A stretch of DNA of 19,185 nt from CAYGHG01 sp964349515 (GTDB lineage: Bacteria > Oederibacteriota > PGYV01 > CAYGHG01). Shown piece after piece: positions 7,437-15,638 of this stretch. The stretch spans positions 1 to 19,185 of the forward strand of contig CAYGHG010000047.1 of NCBI GenBank assembly GCA_964349515.1, given 5' to 3'. The translations under genes were made by a program, and so were the position numbers. Within the stretch, counting starts at the first letter, position 1. Each line of letters starts with the position of its first letter. A model generated the notes under the pieces. That model saw only the letters and a list, made by a program, of their open reading frames with translations. It did not search any database and was not told the origin of the DNA.

Positions 7437-8423
7437 CTAATCCTCTACAATTCTATCAATCACTTCCTTAGCCGATATTTCATTCAAACATTTATAATGC
7501 CCGAACCTGCACTCTTTTTCATAGCACGGCTGGCATTCTATGTTTTTGTAAAACAAGACTGCCCCGGGCTGCAGCGGCCCTCCCCAGCCGGGTGCTGTCG
7601 CGCCAAAAACAACAGCAAGAGGCACGCCGATCGCGTCAGCCGCGTGCATGAGGCCGGAATCATTTCCAAGAAACGCATTCATTTTTGACAGGGCAAAAAA
7701 CACCTCTCCGAGAGGCGCGCCCCTCATGTCAAAGAATTTTTTATTTTTTAAAACAGCCTCTGAAAAAATATAAAACCTGTCGCTCTCAAGCCCGGTCACA
7801 TATACCGCCATTCCCCTTTTTAACAGCGTTTTTATTACCTGCTCATATTTTTCCGGCGGCCAGGCCTTGGCCGGCCCGCCCTTTACAAACGGCGCGATGA
7901 ATACTTTTTTTATCCTGCCGGACAATTTTAGTTTTGCGGTAATTTTTTTCCCGTCAGCGCCTGCCGCATGATTCAAAAACTGTTTTCCTCTTTTTACGGG
8001 CGCGCCCGCGGCAAGAGAAAAAATCTTTTCGTATTCGGCGGTCACATGCTCCCTGCGGTGTGACTTGTCGCGTCTGTATGTTTTTGTGAGCAAGAGGCTG
8101 CCGCCGTCGTCAGCGTAGCCGTATCTCTCCGCCGCCTTGCACAAAAGTAAAAACAGATGGGAAGAAAAAGAAGGTGTGAGCGAAACGGCGCAGTCCGGTT
8201 TTAAAGATGAGATTTTTTTTGCGGCTTCCAGCGTTGATTTCAGGTCTTTTCTGTCATACGAAATGACCGCTGTTATTTGACTGTTTCCATCAAACACTTT
8301 CTCAAGCCCACATGGCACCGCCGCGTAAATTTCATCAAAGTACTTTTTAAGGGGTTTTATAAATGCGGTTGCCATCACACAGTCACCGAGCCAGTTCGGC
8401 ATTCTGATTACAATGCGTTTCAT
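7437..8423 (-). CDS. GT9 glycosyltransferase, LPS heptosyltransferase II (WaaF)-like
   Basis: A 328-residue GT-B enzyme predicted to transfer a heptose from an ADP-activated donor to the LPS inner core at the cytoplasmic face of the inner membrane. The N-terminal PNWLGDCVMATAF (9-21) carries the acceptor-side Gly-Asp with the presumed catalytic Asp14. GGPAKAWPPEKY (182-193) and GNDSGLMHAA (253-262) are donor-domain motifs, the latter a GT9 signature. Four C-terminal cysteines (297, 300, 305, 312) follow a C-x2-C-x4-C-x6-C pattern. The NWLGD motif and the cysteine tail favour WaaF within GT9; the exact sugar and acceptor cannot be read from sequence. The ATG overlaps the preceding GT2 stop as ATGA, which suggests translational coupling. 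It is the last gene of the operon. Confidence 0.85.
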   Translation of the reverse strand: MKRIVIRMPNWLGDCVMATAFIKPLKKYFDEIYAAVPCGLEKVFDGNSQITAVISYDRKDLKSTLEAAKKISSLKPDCAVSLTPSFSSHLFLLLCKAAERYGYADDGGSLLLTKTYRRDKSHRREHVTAEYEKIFSLAAGAPVKRGKQFLNHAAGADGKKITAKLKLSGRIKKVFIAPFVKGGPAKAWPPEKYEQVIKTLLKRGMAVYVTGLESDRFYIFSEAVLKNKKFFDMRGAPLGEVFFALSKMNAFLGNDSGLMHAADAIGVPLAVVFGATAPGWGGPLQPGAVLFYKNIECQPCYEKECRFGHYKCLNEISAKEVIDRIVED

Positions 8424-9160
8424 TTACGGAGCCTCTTCAGCTCAACCGCCTTTGCAAATCTTATAAAATCCGTAAAACCGCTGTAAACGCACAAAATAAA
8501 ACCGCGGAATCCGTCGAGGAAGCCCAGCTTTAAAAAGTACATCCTGAAAAACCTGAAAAAAGGCGCATACAGCATCTTTAAAAAAGCCATTTTGTTTATG
8601 TCCTGCACCGCCTGCAAGGATGTGTAGCGGTTTACTTTTTCAAAATATGAGGCGCTGTCCGGGTATGTATAATGAAGTATCGGCTCTTGTATCCTGCCCT
8701 TGACCCCGCGCACGATCAGATTTTCATGGACTATCTTTCCGTCATAGCGCGCTTTCCCGTTTTTAAAAAACCTTATCTGATAGTCTTTACCCCAGCCGCA
8801 ATGTCTGATAACCCTGCCCAGAAAGAAGTTTTCCCTTTTGATTTCGTATGCATCAGCCGGCCCTCCCTTGGCGGCTATTTCCCCGAGTTTTGCGGCGAGC
8901 ATCGCAGAGGCGGCTTCATCCGCGTCTATTACGAAAATATAATCACCTTTTGCTTTTTTTAACCCGAGGCCCTTTACCTGCGAAAAACTTTTGAATTTAA
9001 CAGAATAGACTTTTGCCCCTGCGGCGCGGCAGATTTTTACGGTTTTGTCGGTGCTCATCGAGTCAATCACGATTATCTCGGAGGCAAAAGAAAGGCTGTC
9101 AAGGCAGCGCTTTATGTTTTTTTCCTCGTTGTAGGCGGCTATTACGGCTGATATTTTCAT
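8420..9160 (-). CDS. GT2 family glycosyltransferase, WaaE/KdtX-like LPS core transferase
   Basis: A 246-residue inverting GT-A enzyme, likely adding a hexose to the inner core. The nucleotide-sugar fold is visible as AVIAAYNEE (5-13), the VIDSMSTDKT turn (31-40) and a DADE metal/UDP motif (79-82). NFFLGRVIRHCGW (111-123) and RFFKNGKARYDGKIVHE (130-146) match the acceptor region of the LPS beta-1,4-glucosyltransferase (WaaE/KdtX) branch rather than generic GT2 enzymes. The C-terminus is basic with an aromatic amphipathic stretch that may sit on the membrane. The first codon overlaps the upstream GT9 stop as ATGA, and a GGAAGG ribosome site lies just before it. The exact sugar is unknown. Confidence 0.85.
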   Translation of the reverse strand: MKISAVIAAYNEEKNIKRCLDSLSFASEIIVIDSMSTDKTVKICRAAGAKVYSVKFKSFSQVKGLGLKKAKGDYIFVIDADEAASAMLAAKLGEIAAKGGPADAYEIKRENFFLGRVIRHCGWGKDYQIRFFKNGKARYDGKIVHENLIVRGVKGRIQEPILHYTYPDSASYFEKVNRYTSLQAVQDINKMAFLKMLYAPFFRFFRMYFLKLGFLDGFRGFILCVYSGFTDFIRFAKAVELKRLRK

Positions 9161-10209
9161 TGCCTTCCCGTGAGCCCGCTTACTATCTCGGTCAGCCTGC
9201 TCACCGGCACAGAGTCGGCCCTGTTGTCAGCCGCGCGGAGCACCTGATGCCCCGCGCCCGCGGGCTTGTTTACCTCGGGGTCAGTGGGGCCCCATATCGC
9301 GATTATATGTGTAAAAGGCGAAAACACGTGCATGAAATCACTCTCGTTGCAGACAAAACAGCACATGTACCTGGCGACAGCGGTCATTTTTACATAGTCG
9401 TATGTGCCGATGGGTATGGCGCTGTTGCGGGAAACGTGCATGAATTCGTTAAACGCCGCTTTTTCCGTCGGGTGGTGGACCGCTATTACCTTTATGCCGT
9501 ACTTCTCGGAGAGCAGTTTTGTGAGCTGGGCGTATTTGTTTATTGCCCACCTCTTGTCCTTGTCAAACAGGCTCGGGTGTATTCCCACCACCGCGTCACT
9601 GTCGCTGATGTTGTTTTTTGCAAAAAAATCACAGGCGAATTTCTTGTCCTCTTCCGAGAGTTTCAGCCTCGGCGTGAAGTCATAAGAGTTCGCGCCTATG
9701 AACCTCACGAGGCTCAAATATTTTACAATCTTGTGCTGCGGCTCGTTTATGGTGTGCAGGTGCAGGTTGTAAACCTTGTTGTAAAAAGCGGTCTCTTTTT
9801 TCGGCGCGTAGGAAATCTTTGCCGCAGCGCCGCTTACCAGCCCTACCGCAAAGGCGAGAACAGATACATCATTAAAATTAATAAGAATCTGGTATTTTGA
9901 TTTTGCGACCGTGATATAAGCCCCGAGAGTTGCCAAAGGTTTTGCCGCGCTCACCAAAAGGGTTGAATCTATTGACACGCATGCTTTCGCCAGGTTAAGG
10001 GTGTTTTGCGACACTATCGCGGTTATCCTGCCTTCCGGAGGCAGGGCTTCTTTAAGCGCGTCCAGAGCCGGCACGGCAGTTATGAAATCCGCGTTTTTGA
10101 CCGGCATTATCACAAGTATTGACCCGAATTCCTTCAGGTTAATCTGCTTTGGATTTATTATCTTCCTGTCATTTCTTTTTTTGTACGCAAACCCTTTTGA
10201 TACCGGCAA
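9157..10209 (-). CDS. divergent GT9-family glycosyltransferase
   Basis: A 350-residue protein with GT9 architecture but altered signature residues. ILVIMPVKNADFITAVPALDAL (residues 31-52) aligns with the usual ILVIRLSxxGDVLxTxPxLxAL; Asp41 is kept but the Gly before it is Ala. KRW (219-221) and WGPTDP (306-311) are typical donor-domain features. The usual GNDSGxxH is CNESDFMH (287-294), so the Gly and Asp are replaced. The cysteine tail seen in its two GT9 neighbours is missing. The start is TTG at 10209, one base after the upstream TGA, with GGGGTGAG before it; an in-frame TGA just upstream rules out any earlier start. The first ~29 residues are a basic extension. It could be a core transferase with a different donor or a partner subunit. 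Confidence 0.75.
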   Translation of the reverse strand: MPVSKGFAYKKRNDRKIINPKQINLKEFGSILVIMPVKNADFITAVPALDALKEALPPEGRITAIVSQNTLNLAKACVSIDSTLLVSAAKPLATLGAYITVAKSKYQILINFNDVSVLAFAVGLVSGAAAKISYAPKKETAFYNKVYNLHLHTINEPQHKIVKYLSLVRFIGANSYDFTPRLKLSEEDKKFACDFFAKNNISDSDAVVGIHPSLFDKDKRWAINKYAQLTKLLSEKYGIKVIAVHHPTEKAAFNEFMHVSRNSAIPIGTYDYVKMTAVARYMCCFVCNESDFMHVFSPFTHIIAIWGPTDPEVNKPAGAGHQVLRAADNRADSVPVSRLTEIVSGLTGRQ

Positions 10210-10210
10210 C

Positions 10211-11155
10211 TCATCTCACCCCGCTGAGTATTTTCTCCGCAGCTTTAAGAGCCTCTTTAGTGCTTATGGAACGCATGCATTCAAAATGCCCCACAGGGCA
10301 TTTTTTGCCGCCGTGCAGGTGGCACGGCCTGCAGCCCAGATCTTTTTCAAGAACAACAAAATCTTCTTTATTTACAAATCCAAAAGAAACAACTGTAGGC
10401 CCCAGAAAAACAACTGCCGGAACAGAATAAAGCGCCGCTATGTGCGCGGCTGCCGTATCATTGCCTATAAAAAGCGAAGCGCCTTTGATTATCCCCGCAA
10501 GCCTTTTGAAATCCGTTTTGCCGAGCATCAGGCTTATTCCTTTTGATTTAATATATAACAATTCATCCCCTTTTTCAACTTCATCTTTCACCCCTGTTAT
10601 GACAACTCGTTTTACTTTCTTTAATTTAACGAGTTTTTTTGCGAGCTCTGCCATATACGGCCAGCGCTTATTTTTCCACATGGCTCCCGCGTGCAGCACT
10701 ACGATGCCGCTTTTTTTTATCCTGCGCTTTTCCTGAAGCGGCGGATTTACCGCGGCGGCCTCCAGATAACGCGCTTTTACCGGGGCTCCGCCCTTCAGAA
10801 ACCACTTAAAAAGGAGGGAAAACCTGCGTTTCACCCCCTCTTTTTTGATTCTTCTTTTGACCGGGCACTTTATCACGGCGCAAAGAAACAAAGAACGCAC
10901 GTTTGACTGCATGTCAACAATCATGTCATATTTTTCCGCAGAGAGAGCGCCGGCGAGCGAAACTATCTCTGATATCCCGCCCTTGAATTCAAACGGTATC
11001 ACCCTGTCCGCGCCTGTTAATTCCGCCGCCTGAGCGAATTTCTTTTTTACAAGGATATGCACCCCGGCGCCCTTTTGCTCTTTCAGCGCCTTTACCGCGC
11101 CCGCGCAGAGCAGTATGTCACCCGCGGAGCCCAACCGTATCAGCAGTACTTTCAC
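10211..11155 (-). CDS. GT9 heptosyltransferase-like glycosyltransferase
   Basis: A 314-residue GT-B enzyme of the ADP-heptose:LPS heptosyltransferase family. MKVLLIRLGSAGDILLCAGAV (1-21) places Asp13 where WaaC-type enzymes carry their catalytic Asp. HAGAMWKNKRWP (155-166) and GNDTAAAH (231-238) form the donor site. Cysteines 275, 278, 286 and 293 make a C-x2-C-x7-C-x6-C tail like that of the last GT9 of the operon. It follows directly after lpxK, so heptosyltransferase I is a reasonable guess, but the subfamily is not certain. The start codon is GTG, overlapping the lpxK stop as GTGA. Confidence 0.83.
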   Translation of the reverse strand: MKVLLIRLGSAGDILLCAGAVKALKEQKGAGVHILVKKKFAQAAELTGADRVIPFEFKGGISEIVSLAGALSAEKYDMIVDMQSNVRSLFLCAVIKCPVKRRIKKEGVKRRFSLLFKWFLKGGAPVKARYLEAAAVNPPLQEKRRIKKSGIVVLHAGAMWKNKRWPYMAELAKKLVKLKKVKRVVITGVKDEVEKGDELLYIKSKGISLMLGKTDFKRLAGIIKGASLFIGNDTAAAHIAALYSVPAVVFLGPTVVSFGFVNKEDFVVLEKDLGCRPCHLHGGKKCPVGHFECMRSISTKEALKAAEKILSGVR

Positions 11156-12252
11156 AGCTGTACCTTCAGCCTTTTTTCAAGCTCTTTAATGTTTTTTATC
11201 AGCATTGAAATTTTAAGCACCCATATATCCTTCAGCGGGTAATTCTTTTTTATGAGTTTGACTTCGTCTTTTTCCGTGGTGATTACAGCATCCGCTTTCG
11301 TGCCTTCAGATAACTTTGCCAGCGCTTCTGTCTCTTTTTTACTGAGCCTGTAGTGATCCTTGAAACGCAGGCTCACGGCAGGATGCGCGCCGAGCGATTT
11401 TATCGTGCGCTCAAAACCCGCGGGGTTTCCAAGGCTGGAAAAAAGCACCACCCTTTTTCCGTTAAAATATCCGGTACCCTGCTTTTCACCCGTGAATATG
11501 TTGTAATAGTATTTCGGCTGGTGCTCGGCCTCAAAAATCCTGGCATTTTTCGCCCTGTTTAATACCGCTTCTTTTATTTTTTCAACAGCCTCGGGGCCGC
11601 CCGCGATGTTTGTATTTGTGAGCACCACTGCGTCTGCGTATTTCAGCGCCGACGGGCTCTCACGCAGTGTGCCTGCAGGCAGCAGCCTGCCGTAGCCGAA
11701 AGGATTCAGGCAGTCTATAAGGACTATCTGGGAAGCTTCGGGTAAATAACGCCTCTTCTGAAACCCGTCGTCTAATATCACTATATCCGGCCTGAACCTG
11801 AAGACGCCGTATTCTATCCCTTTTATCTTATCATCAGAGACCACCACTGCCGCGCCGTCAACGGAACGCGCGAGCATGAATGCCTCGTCACCAGAATGCA
11901 GTTCGTCAAGAAGCAGCGCCGCTCCGTCAGAGACGGCATCAGTTTTGTTTATTTTTTTCCGTTTATAGCCCTTTGCCACTATCACAATTTTTTTTCCGGC
12001 TTTACACAGCCTCTTTGCCAGTTCCTCTGTAAAAGGCGTTTTCCCCGTACCGCCCGCGGTTATGTTTCCTATCGATATTATTTTGGCCTTAACCGCCGAG
12101 GGTTTAAGTATCTTCAGGGCAAAAAGCAGCGCTCTAATAACACCGGCTGCGCCGTATAATACAGAGGCGGCCAGCAAAATGGTGAACATGGGAATGTCGG
12201 ACAGCCTCTTTTTTTTGCGCGAAATCAGTTCGCGCCAGGCGCGCTCATTCAT
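11152..12252 (-). CDS. lpxK: tetraacyldisaccharide 4'-kinase LpxK
   Basis: Phosphorylates the 4' position of the tetraacyl disaccharide-1-phosphate to make lipid IVA at the inner membrane's cytoplasmic face. A membrane-associated helix lies near residues 25-47. Then come the Walker A motif GNITAGGTGKTP (62-73), GDEAFMLA (121-128), the catalytic DDGFQ (161-165; the following His is Lys here), GYGRLLPAGTLRES (186-199), DHY (299-301) and TTEKD (325-329), all in family order. The frame extends upstream to a TTG at 12276. I choose the ATG at 12252, giving 366 residues, because it follows a G-rich stretch and overlaps the waaA stop by only 8 bases, as elsewhere in this operon. Confidence 0.94.
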   Translation of the reverse strand: MNERAWRELISRKKKRLSDIPMFTILLAASVLYGAAGVIRALLFALKILKPSAVKAKIISIGNITAGGTGKTPFTEELAKRLCKAGKKIVIVAKGYKRKKINKTDAVSDGAALLLDELHSGDEAFMLARSVDGAAVVVSDDKIKGIEYGVFRFRPDIVILDDGFQKRRYLPEASQIVLIDCLNPFGYGRLLPAGTLRESPSALKYADAVVLTNTNIAGGPEAVEKIKEAVLNRAKNARIFEAEHQPKYYYNIFTGEKQGTGYFNGKRVVLFSSLGNPAGFERTIKSLGAHPAVSLRFKDHYRLSKKETEALAKLSEGTKADAVITTEKDEVKLIKKNYPLKDIWVLKISMLIKNIKELEKRLKVQL

Positions 12253-13540
12253 CAGGCCCCCCCGTCTTTTTGTCAATCATCACTTCATTTATTATGACCG
12301 CCGTTGTGGACGCCGAACCGCGGTACCGTTCAATCACAGCCCTGTTTTTCTCTCCGATGTATTTGCATTTCCCCGGATTTTCTTTCAGTTCCTTCAGCAC
12401 CGGCGCGAGCCCTTCGGCGGGGTTCTCCACCCTGAAAGCACCGCCCTCTTTTACCAGCTTGTCGGAGGTGTCCTCAAAATTATACATGTGTTTTCCGAAT
12501 ATCACAGGCAGCCCCATCGCGGCGGCCTCCATCGGGTTATGCCCCCCTATTTTCACAAATCCGCCGCCTATTATTGCCGCGTCGCCCGCGGCATATATTT
12601 TTGAAAGTTCCCCCATGGTGTCGAGCACGCATATCCTGTGGTTTACTATTTCACCGAGCGAAGCAAGCGAGCTTTTCAAGACAGGCTCAAACCCAAGCGC
12701 CCGCGCTGTTTTAATTATAAAAGGCACCCTGTTTAAGTGCCTCGGCGCTATGACAAGGCACATCCCGCTGTCACCTGCCGCGGAAAAGCCCTTTAAAATC
12801 CCTTCCTCTTCGCCTTTTCTGATGCTTCCGGCTACAATCACAAACTTTCCCTTTTTGTCAAAATCAAAATCAGTGTCGCGCCTCGCGTCTGCCGAGGAAT
12901 ATTTGGTGTTGCTTTGTATCATGATTTTGGAACTGTCTTTAACCCCTATCAGTTTCAGCCTGCGCGCCATTTTTTCGCTCTGAACCATCAGCAGGGAGTA
13001 CCGGGAAAGAAGCGGTTTAAAAAACGCCCTGAAAGTATAATACGCGCCGAAAGTTTTCTTTGAAATTCTGCCGTTTATAAGCATCAGCGGTATCCCCCTC
13101 TTTGATGCAGCGGCTATCATATTCGGCCAGATCTCGGTTTCAACGGTAATCAGCGCGGCCGGGTTCATGCGTTTCATGAACAAGGCGATAAGAAAAGGCA
13201 GGTCAAACGGCATAAGGCAGCAGTGCTCCACAAGCTCTCCCAGCTCTTTTTTTACCCGTTCCCTTCCCGTCACGCTTGTCGTGGTGACCGCCACCGCATA
13301 ATCAGGGGCAAGTTTTTTCAGTTCCCGCACGACAGGGACAAAAGCCTGCGCTTCGCCCATCGAAGCGCCGTGAAACCATATGGTTTTAAGCGAAGAGAAC
13401 TTATCCGCCGTTTCTTTATCCATTAAGCCGAGCCTCTCTCCAAACCCCTGCCTCCACTTTTTTTTAAACAACAGTATCAAAGGCAGAAAAGGCAGGGCAG
13501 CCAGGCAGGCCAAAATAAGCAAAGTATTGTAAAAAATCAT
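12245..13540 (-). CDS. waaA: Kdo transferase WaaA (KdtA)
   Basis: Transfers Kdo from CMP-Kdo to lipid IVA. An N-terminal transmembrane anchor covers residues ~2-25. Family motifs follow: GERLG (34-38), WFHGASMGE (55-63) with the presumed catalytic Glu63, ETEIWPN (134-140), NGRIS (156-160), AGSIRKGEEE (237-246), APRHLNR (265-271) and the long CMP-binding run DTMGEL...YAAGD...IGGGFVKIGGHNPMEAA (307-340). At 431 residues it is normal for WaaA. The frame also offers GTG at 13543, but GGGGAG sits five bases before the ATG at 13540 and only two before the GTG, so ATG is preferred. That ATG shares one base with the lpxB stop (TGATG). Whether it adds one or two Kdo units cannot be told. Confidence 0.95.
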   Translation of the reverse strand: MIFYNTLLILACLAALPFLPLILLFKKKWRQGFGERLGLMDKETADKFSSLKTIWFHGASMGEAQAFVPVVRELKKLAPDYAVAVTTTSVTGRERVKKELGELVEHCCLMPFDLPFLIALFMKRMNPAALITVETEIWPNMIAAASKRGIPLMLINGRISKKTFGAYYTFRAFFKPLLSRYSLLMVQSEKMARRLKLIGVKDSSKIMIQSNTKYSSADARRDTDFDFDKKGKFVIVAGSIRKGEEEGILKGFSAAGDSGMCLVIAPRHLNRVPFIIKTARALGFEPVLKSSLASLGEIVNHRICVLDTMGELSKIYAAGDAAIIGGGFVKIGGHNPMEAAAMGLPVIFGKHMYNFEDTSDKLVKEGGAFRVENPAEGLAPVLKELKENPGKCKYIGEKNRAVIERYRGSASTTAVIINEVMIDKKTGGPDE

Positions 13541-14661
13541 CACAACTCCCCGAGCAGGGCTTCAGCCGCAAGCTCATAAGGGTTTCCCGCAGGCATCAGA
13601 GAGGCTTCAAGGGTGTCAAAATCATTTTTCATTTTTTTCACCCGCTCCCCGCCTTTTAACAGGGAATTTATTTCCTCCGCGGTGTTTTCAGCCGTAAAAT
13701 TTTCCTGTATCATTTCCCTTATTATTTCCCTTCCCATTATTATGTTTGGCAGGGTTGCGTGAGTCACGCTTGTCCCTCGCGCCTTATTTTTAATTATCAT
13801 ATAATCAATTCCTTTTAACCTGTACACCGCCGTAAAAGGCACCTTTAAAAGCGCTGTTTCCAGCGCCGCGGTGCCTGATTTGACGATTGCGGCGCTTAAG
13901 CCCTTTCTTGATTCCATGTCAGAGCCTTCCGAAAACACCGCTGTGATTCCGTACTTTTTTAAAACAGCCTCTACAGCCTCTTTTCCCACAGTAGGCGCCC
14001 TGAAAACCCTGAAGACAACTTCGGGGTTTTTTTCTTTTATGATAACACAGGCCTTTGCGATCTCGGAGATAAAATCCCTGATCTCTGATTTTCTGCTGCC
14101 CGGAAAAATACCGACTTCCGCCGGAATTTTTTTATCCGCTTTTATGCCTCTGAGCAGATAAGCGAGCGGATGGCCGAAATAGTGGGCCTTTATGCCTGCG
14201 TCTTCAAAAATCCTTTTTTCAAACGGCAGGATGCTGATCACAAAATCACAGTATTCTTTCATTGCCTCAAGCCGTTCGGCGCCCCACAGCCACACCTGCG
14301 GGGTTATGAAGTAACCTGTTTTTTTTACCCCCGCTTTTTTTGCCGCTTCCAGCAGCTTCAGGTTAAACCCCGGATAATCAACAGCAATGAACATATCAGG
14401 TTTTTCTTCCCTGATTATTCCGAGCGCGCTCCGGTATGAGGCGATAATCCCCGGAAGTTTTGATATGACAGCGGCAAAACCTATTACCGCGTATTTTACC
14501 AGCTCCACCTTCACATTTGCACCGGCCTCTTTGAGGGCCGCCCCGCCAAGCGCGGTAAAGACCGCCCCTGTGTTTTTTGCCAGCACGGCCCTGACAAGCC
14601 CGGCCGCGTGCAAATCACCCGAGGCTTCGCCGGCGGATATAAGAATTTTTTTCAATTCCAT
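13540..14661 (-). CDS. lpxB: lipid-A-disaccharide synthase LpxB
   Basis: Joins UDP-2,3-diacylglucosamine and lipid X to form the beta-1',6 lipid A disaccharide. A 373-residue GT19 enzyme. Motifs in order: ISAGEASGDLHA (8-19), VDYPGFN (94-100), ITPQVWLWG (119-127), FEKRIFEDAG (147-156), YFGHPL (161-166), FPGSRKSEI (186-194) and SGTAALETAL (262-271). The late LPNIIMGREIIREMIQ segment corresponds to the family's LPN...P-E-LLQ region, with small changes. The ATG overlaps the end of the oxidoreductase gene by 10 bases, with AAAGG just upstream. Confidence 0.95.
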   Translation of the reverse strand: MELKKILISAGEASGDLHAAGLVRAVLAKNTGAVFTALGGAALKEAGANVKVELVKYAVIGFAAVISKLPGIIASYRSALGIIREEKPDMFIAVDYPGFNLKLLEAAKKAGVKKTGYFITPQVWLWGAERLEAMKEYCDFVISILPFEKRIFEDAGIKAHYFGHPLAYLLRGIKADKKIPAEVGIFPGSRKSEIRDFISEIAKACVIIKEKNPEVVFRVFRAPTVGKEAVEAVLKKYGITAVFSEGSDMESRKGLSAAIVKSGTAALETALLKVPFTAVYRLKGIDYMIIKNKARGTSVTHATLPNIIMGREIIREMIQENFTAENTAEEINSLLKGGERVKKMKNDFDTLEASLMPAGNPYELAAEALLGEL

Positions 14662-15638
14662 CTGCCTTTCATGCGGGCCAGTTTCTTTGTTATCTGCTTT
14701 TCCACCTCAAGAACTATCCTCAGCGCTTCATAGGCCTGATAGACCGTGACCTCGGGAGGTGTGCCTGCATTTATGCATTCAGTAAATGATTTCAGTTCTG
14801 CGGCGAGGGGCTCTTTTTTGCTTATAGGAAAAGCCTCCGCTTCCATGACATCAGTCCAGGACAGTTTCCTGTCTTTAGGCAGCCCGTCTTTTATGGTGTA
14901 TGTTTTTATGGACTGCCTGACATAATCAATGGAAGCGTATGCGTTGTTCTCAAAAACCCTGATCTTGCGGAGCCTCTTTGGGCTGACCCTGCTGGCGGTA
15001 ATATTTGCCACTGCGCCGTTTGCAAATTCAAGGCGTACGCTCGCCATATCGGTGGAGTCGGTAAGCAGCGGCACCCCTATGGCGTCTATTTTTTTTACCT
15101 TTGAGTTTACAAGCTGAAGGATGATATCAATGTCATGTATCATGAGGTCAAGCACCACGCTCACGTCGAGGCTGCGCGCCGTAAAGGGCCCGAGCCTGTT
15201 TGCCTCTATGAGTATGGGGACTTTTTTGAGTTCCTGCAGTTTCTTGATTGCCATATTAAATCTCTCTATATGCCCTACCTGAAACACCCTGCCCTTAGGC
15301 CCCTTTTTATATATCGCAATCAGTTTTTTCGCCTCCGCGACAGTGGCGGTCATCGGTTTTTCAAGCAGTACATGCTTTCCGGCTTCAAGAAAAAATTTGG
15401 CGACTTTGTAATGCAGTGTCGTCGGCACCACAATGCTGACCGCGTCCACCTTATCTGCCATCTGTTTATAATCTTCAATGAATTCCGCGCCGTACTTGTC
15501 GGCTATGAGCCTGCCGTTCGGCGATACATCGGATACGCACGTCAGTTTAACGCCTTCAAGCCCCGCGTATATTCTGGCGTGGTGCTGCCCCAGGCTTCCC
15601 ACTCCTACCACTCCGGCCCTTATTATCTTTTCAGCCAT
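14652..15638 (-). CDS. Gfo/Idh/MocA-family oxidoreductase, possible GnnA-like UDP-sugar dehydrogenase
   Basis: A 328-residue NAD(P)-dependent sugar oxidoreductase. The Rossmann turn GVGSLG is at residues 12-17, the family EKP motif at 93-95 (LLEKPMTATV), followed by GHIERFN and a C-terminal alpha/beta domain with LDLMIHDIDI. It lies directly before lpxB. Oxidoreductases of this family often occur in lpx clusters, and GnnA, which oxidises C3 of UDP-GlcNAc for amide-linked lipid A, is one member; GnnA function here is inference. No GnnB-like aminotransferase is in the window. The frame continues upstream to a TTG at 15677, but AAGGAG lies seven bases before the ATG at 15638, which is therefore chosen. 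It overlaps hflX by 8 bases. Confidence 0.88.
   Translation of the reverse strand: MAEKIIRAGVVGVGSLGQHHARIYAGLEGVKLTCVSDVSPNGRLIADKYGAEFIEDYKQMADKVDAVSIVVPTTLHYKVAKFFLEAGKHVLLEKPMTATVAEAKKLIAIYKKGPKGRVFQVGHIERFNMAIKKLQELKKVPILIEANRLGPFTARSLDVSVVLDLMIHDIDIILQLVNSKVKKIDAIGVPLLTDSTDMASVRLEFANGAVANITASRVSPKRLRKIRVFENNAYASIDYVRQSIKTYTIKDGLPKDRKLSWTDVMEAEAFPISKKEPLAAELKSFTECINAGTPPEVTVYQAYEALRIVLEVEKQITKKLARMKGRWN

Noticed and set aside
7281..7688. Plus-strand open frame (RCCGSYQPSL repeats) running into the WaaF-like gene
   Set aside because: Same repeat artefact followed by antisense of a well-supported GT9 gene.
12253..12276. Longer lpxK start at TTG 12276
   Set aside because: It adds only a short basic peptide overlapping waaA; the ATG at 12252 gives the usual short overlap of this operon.
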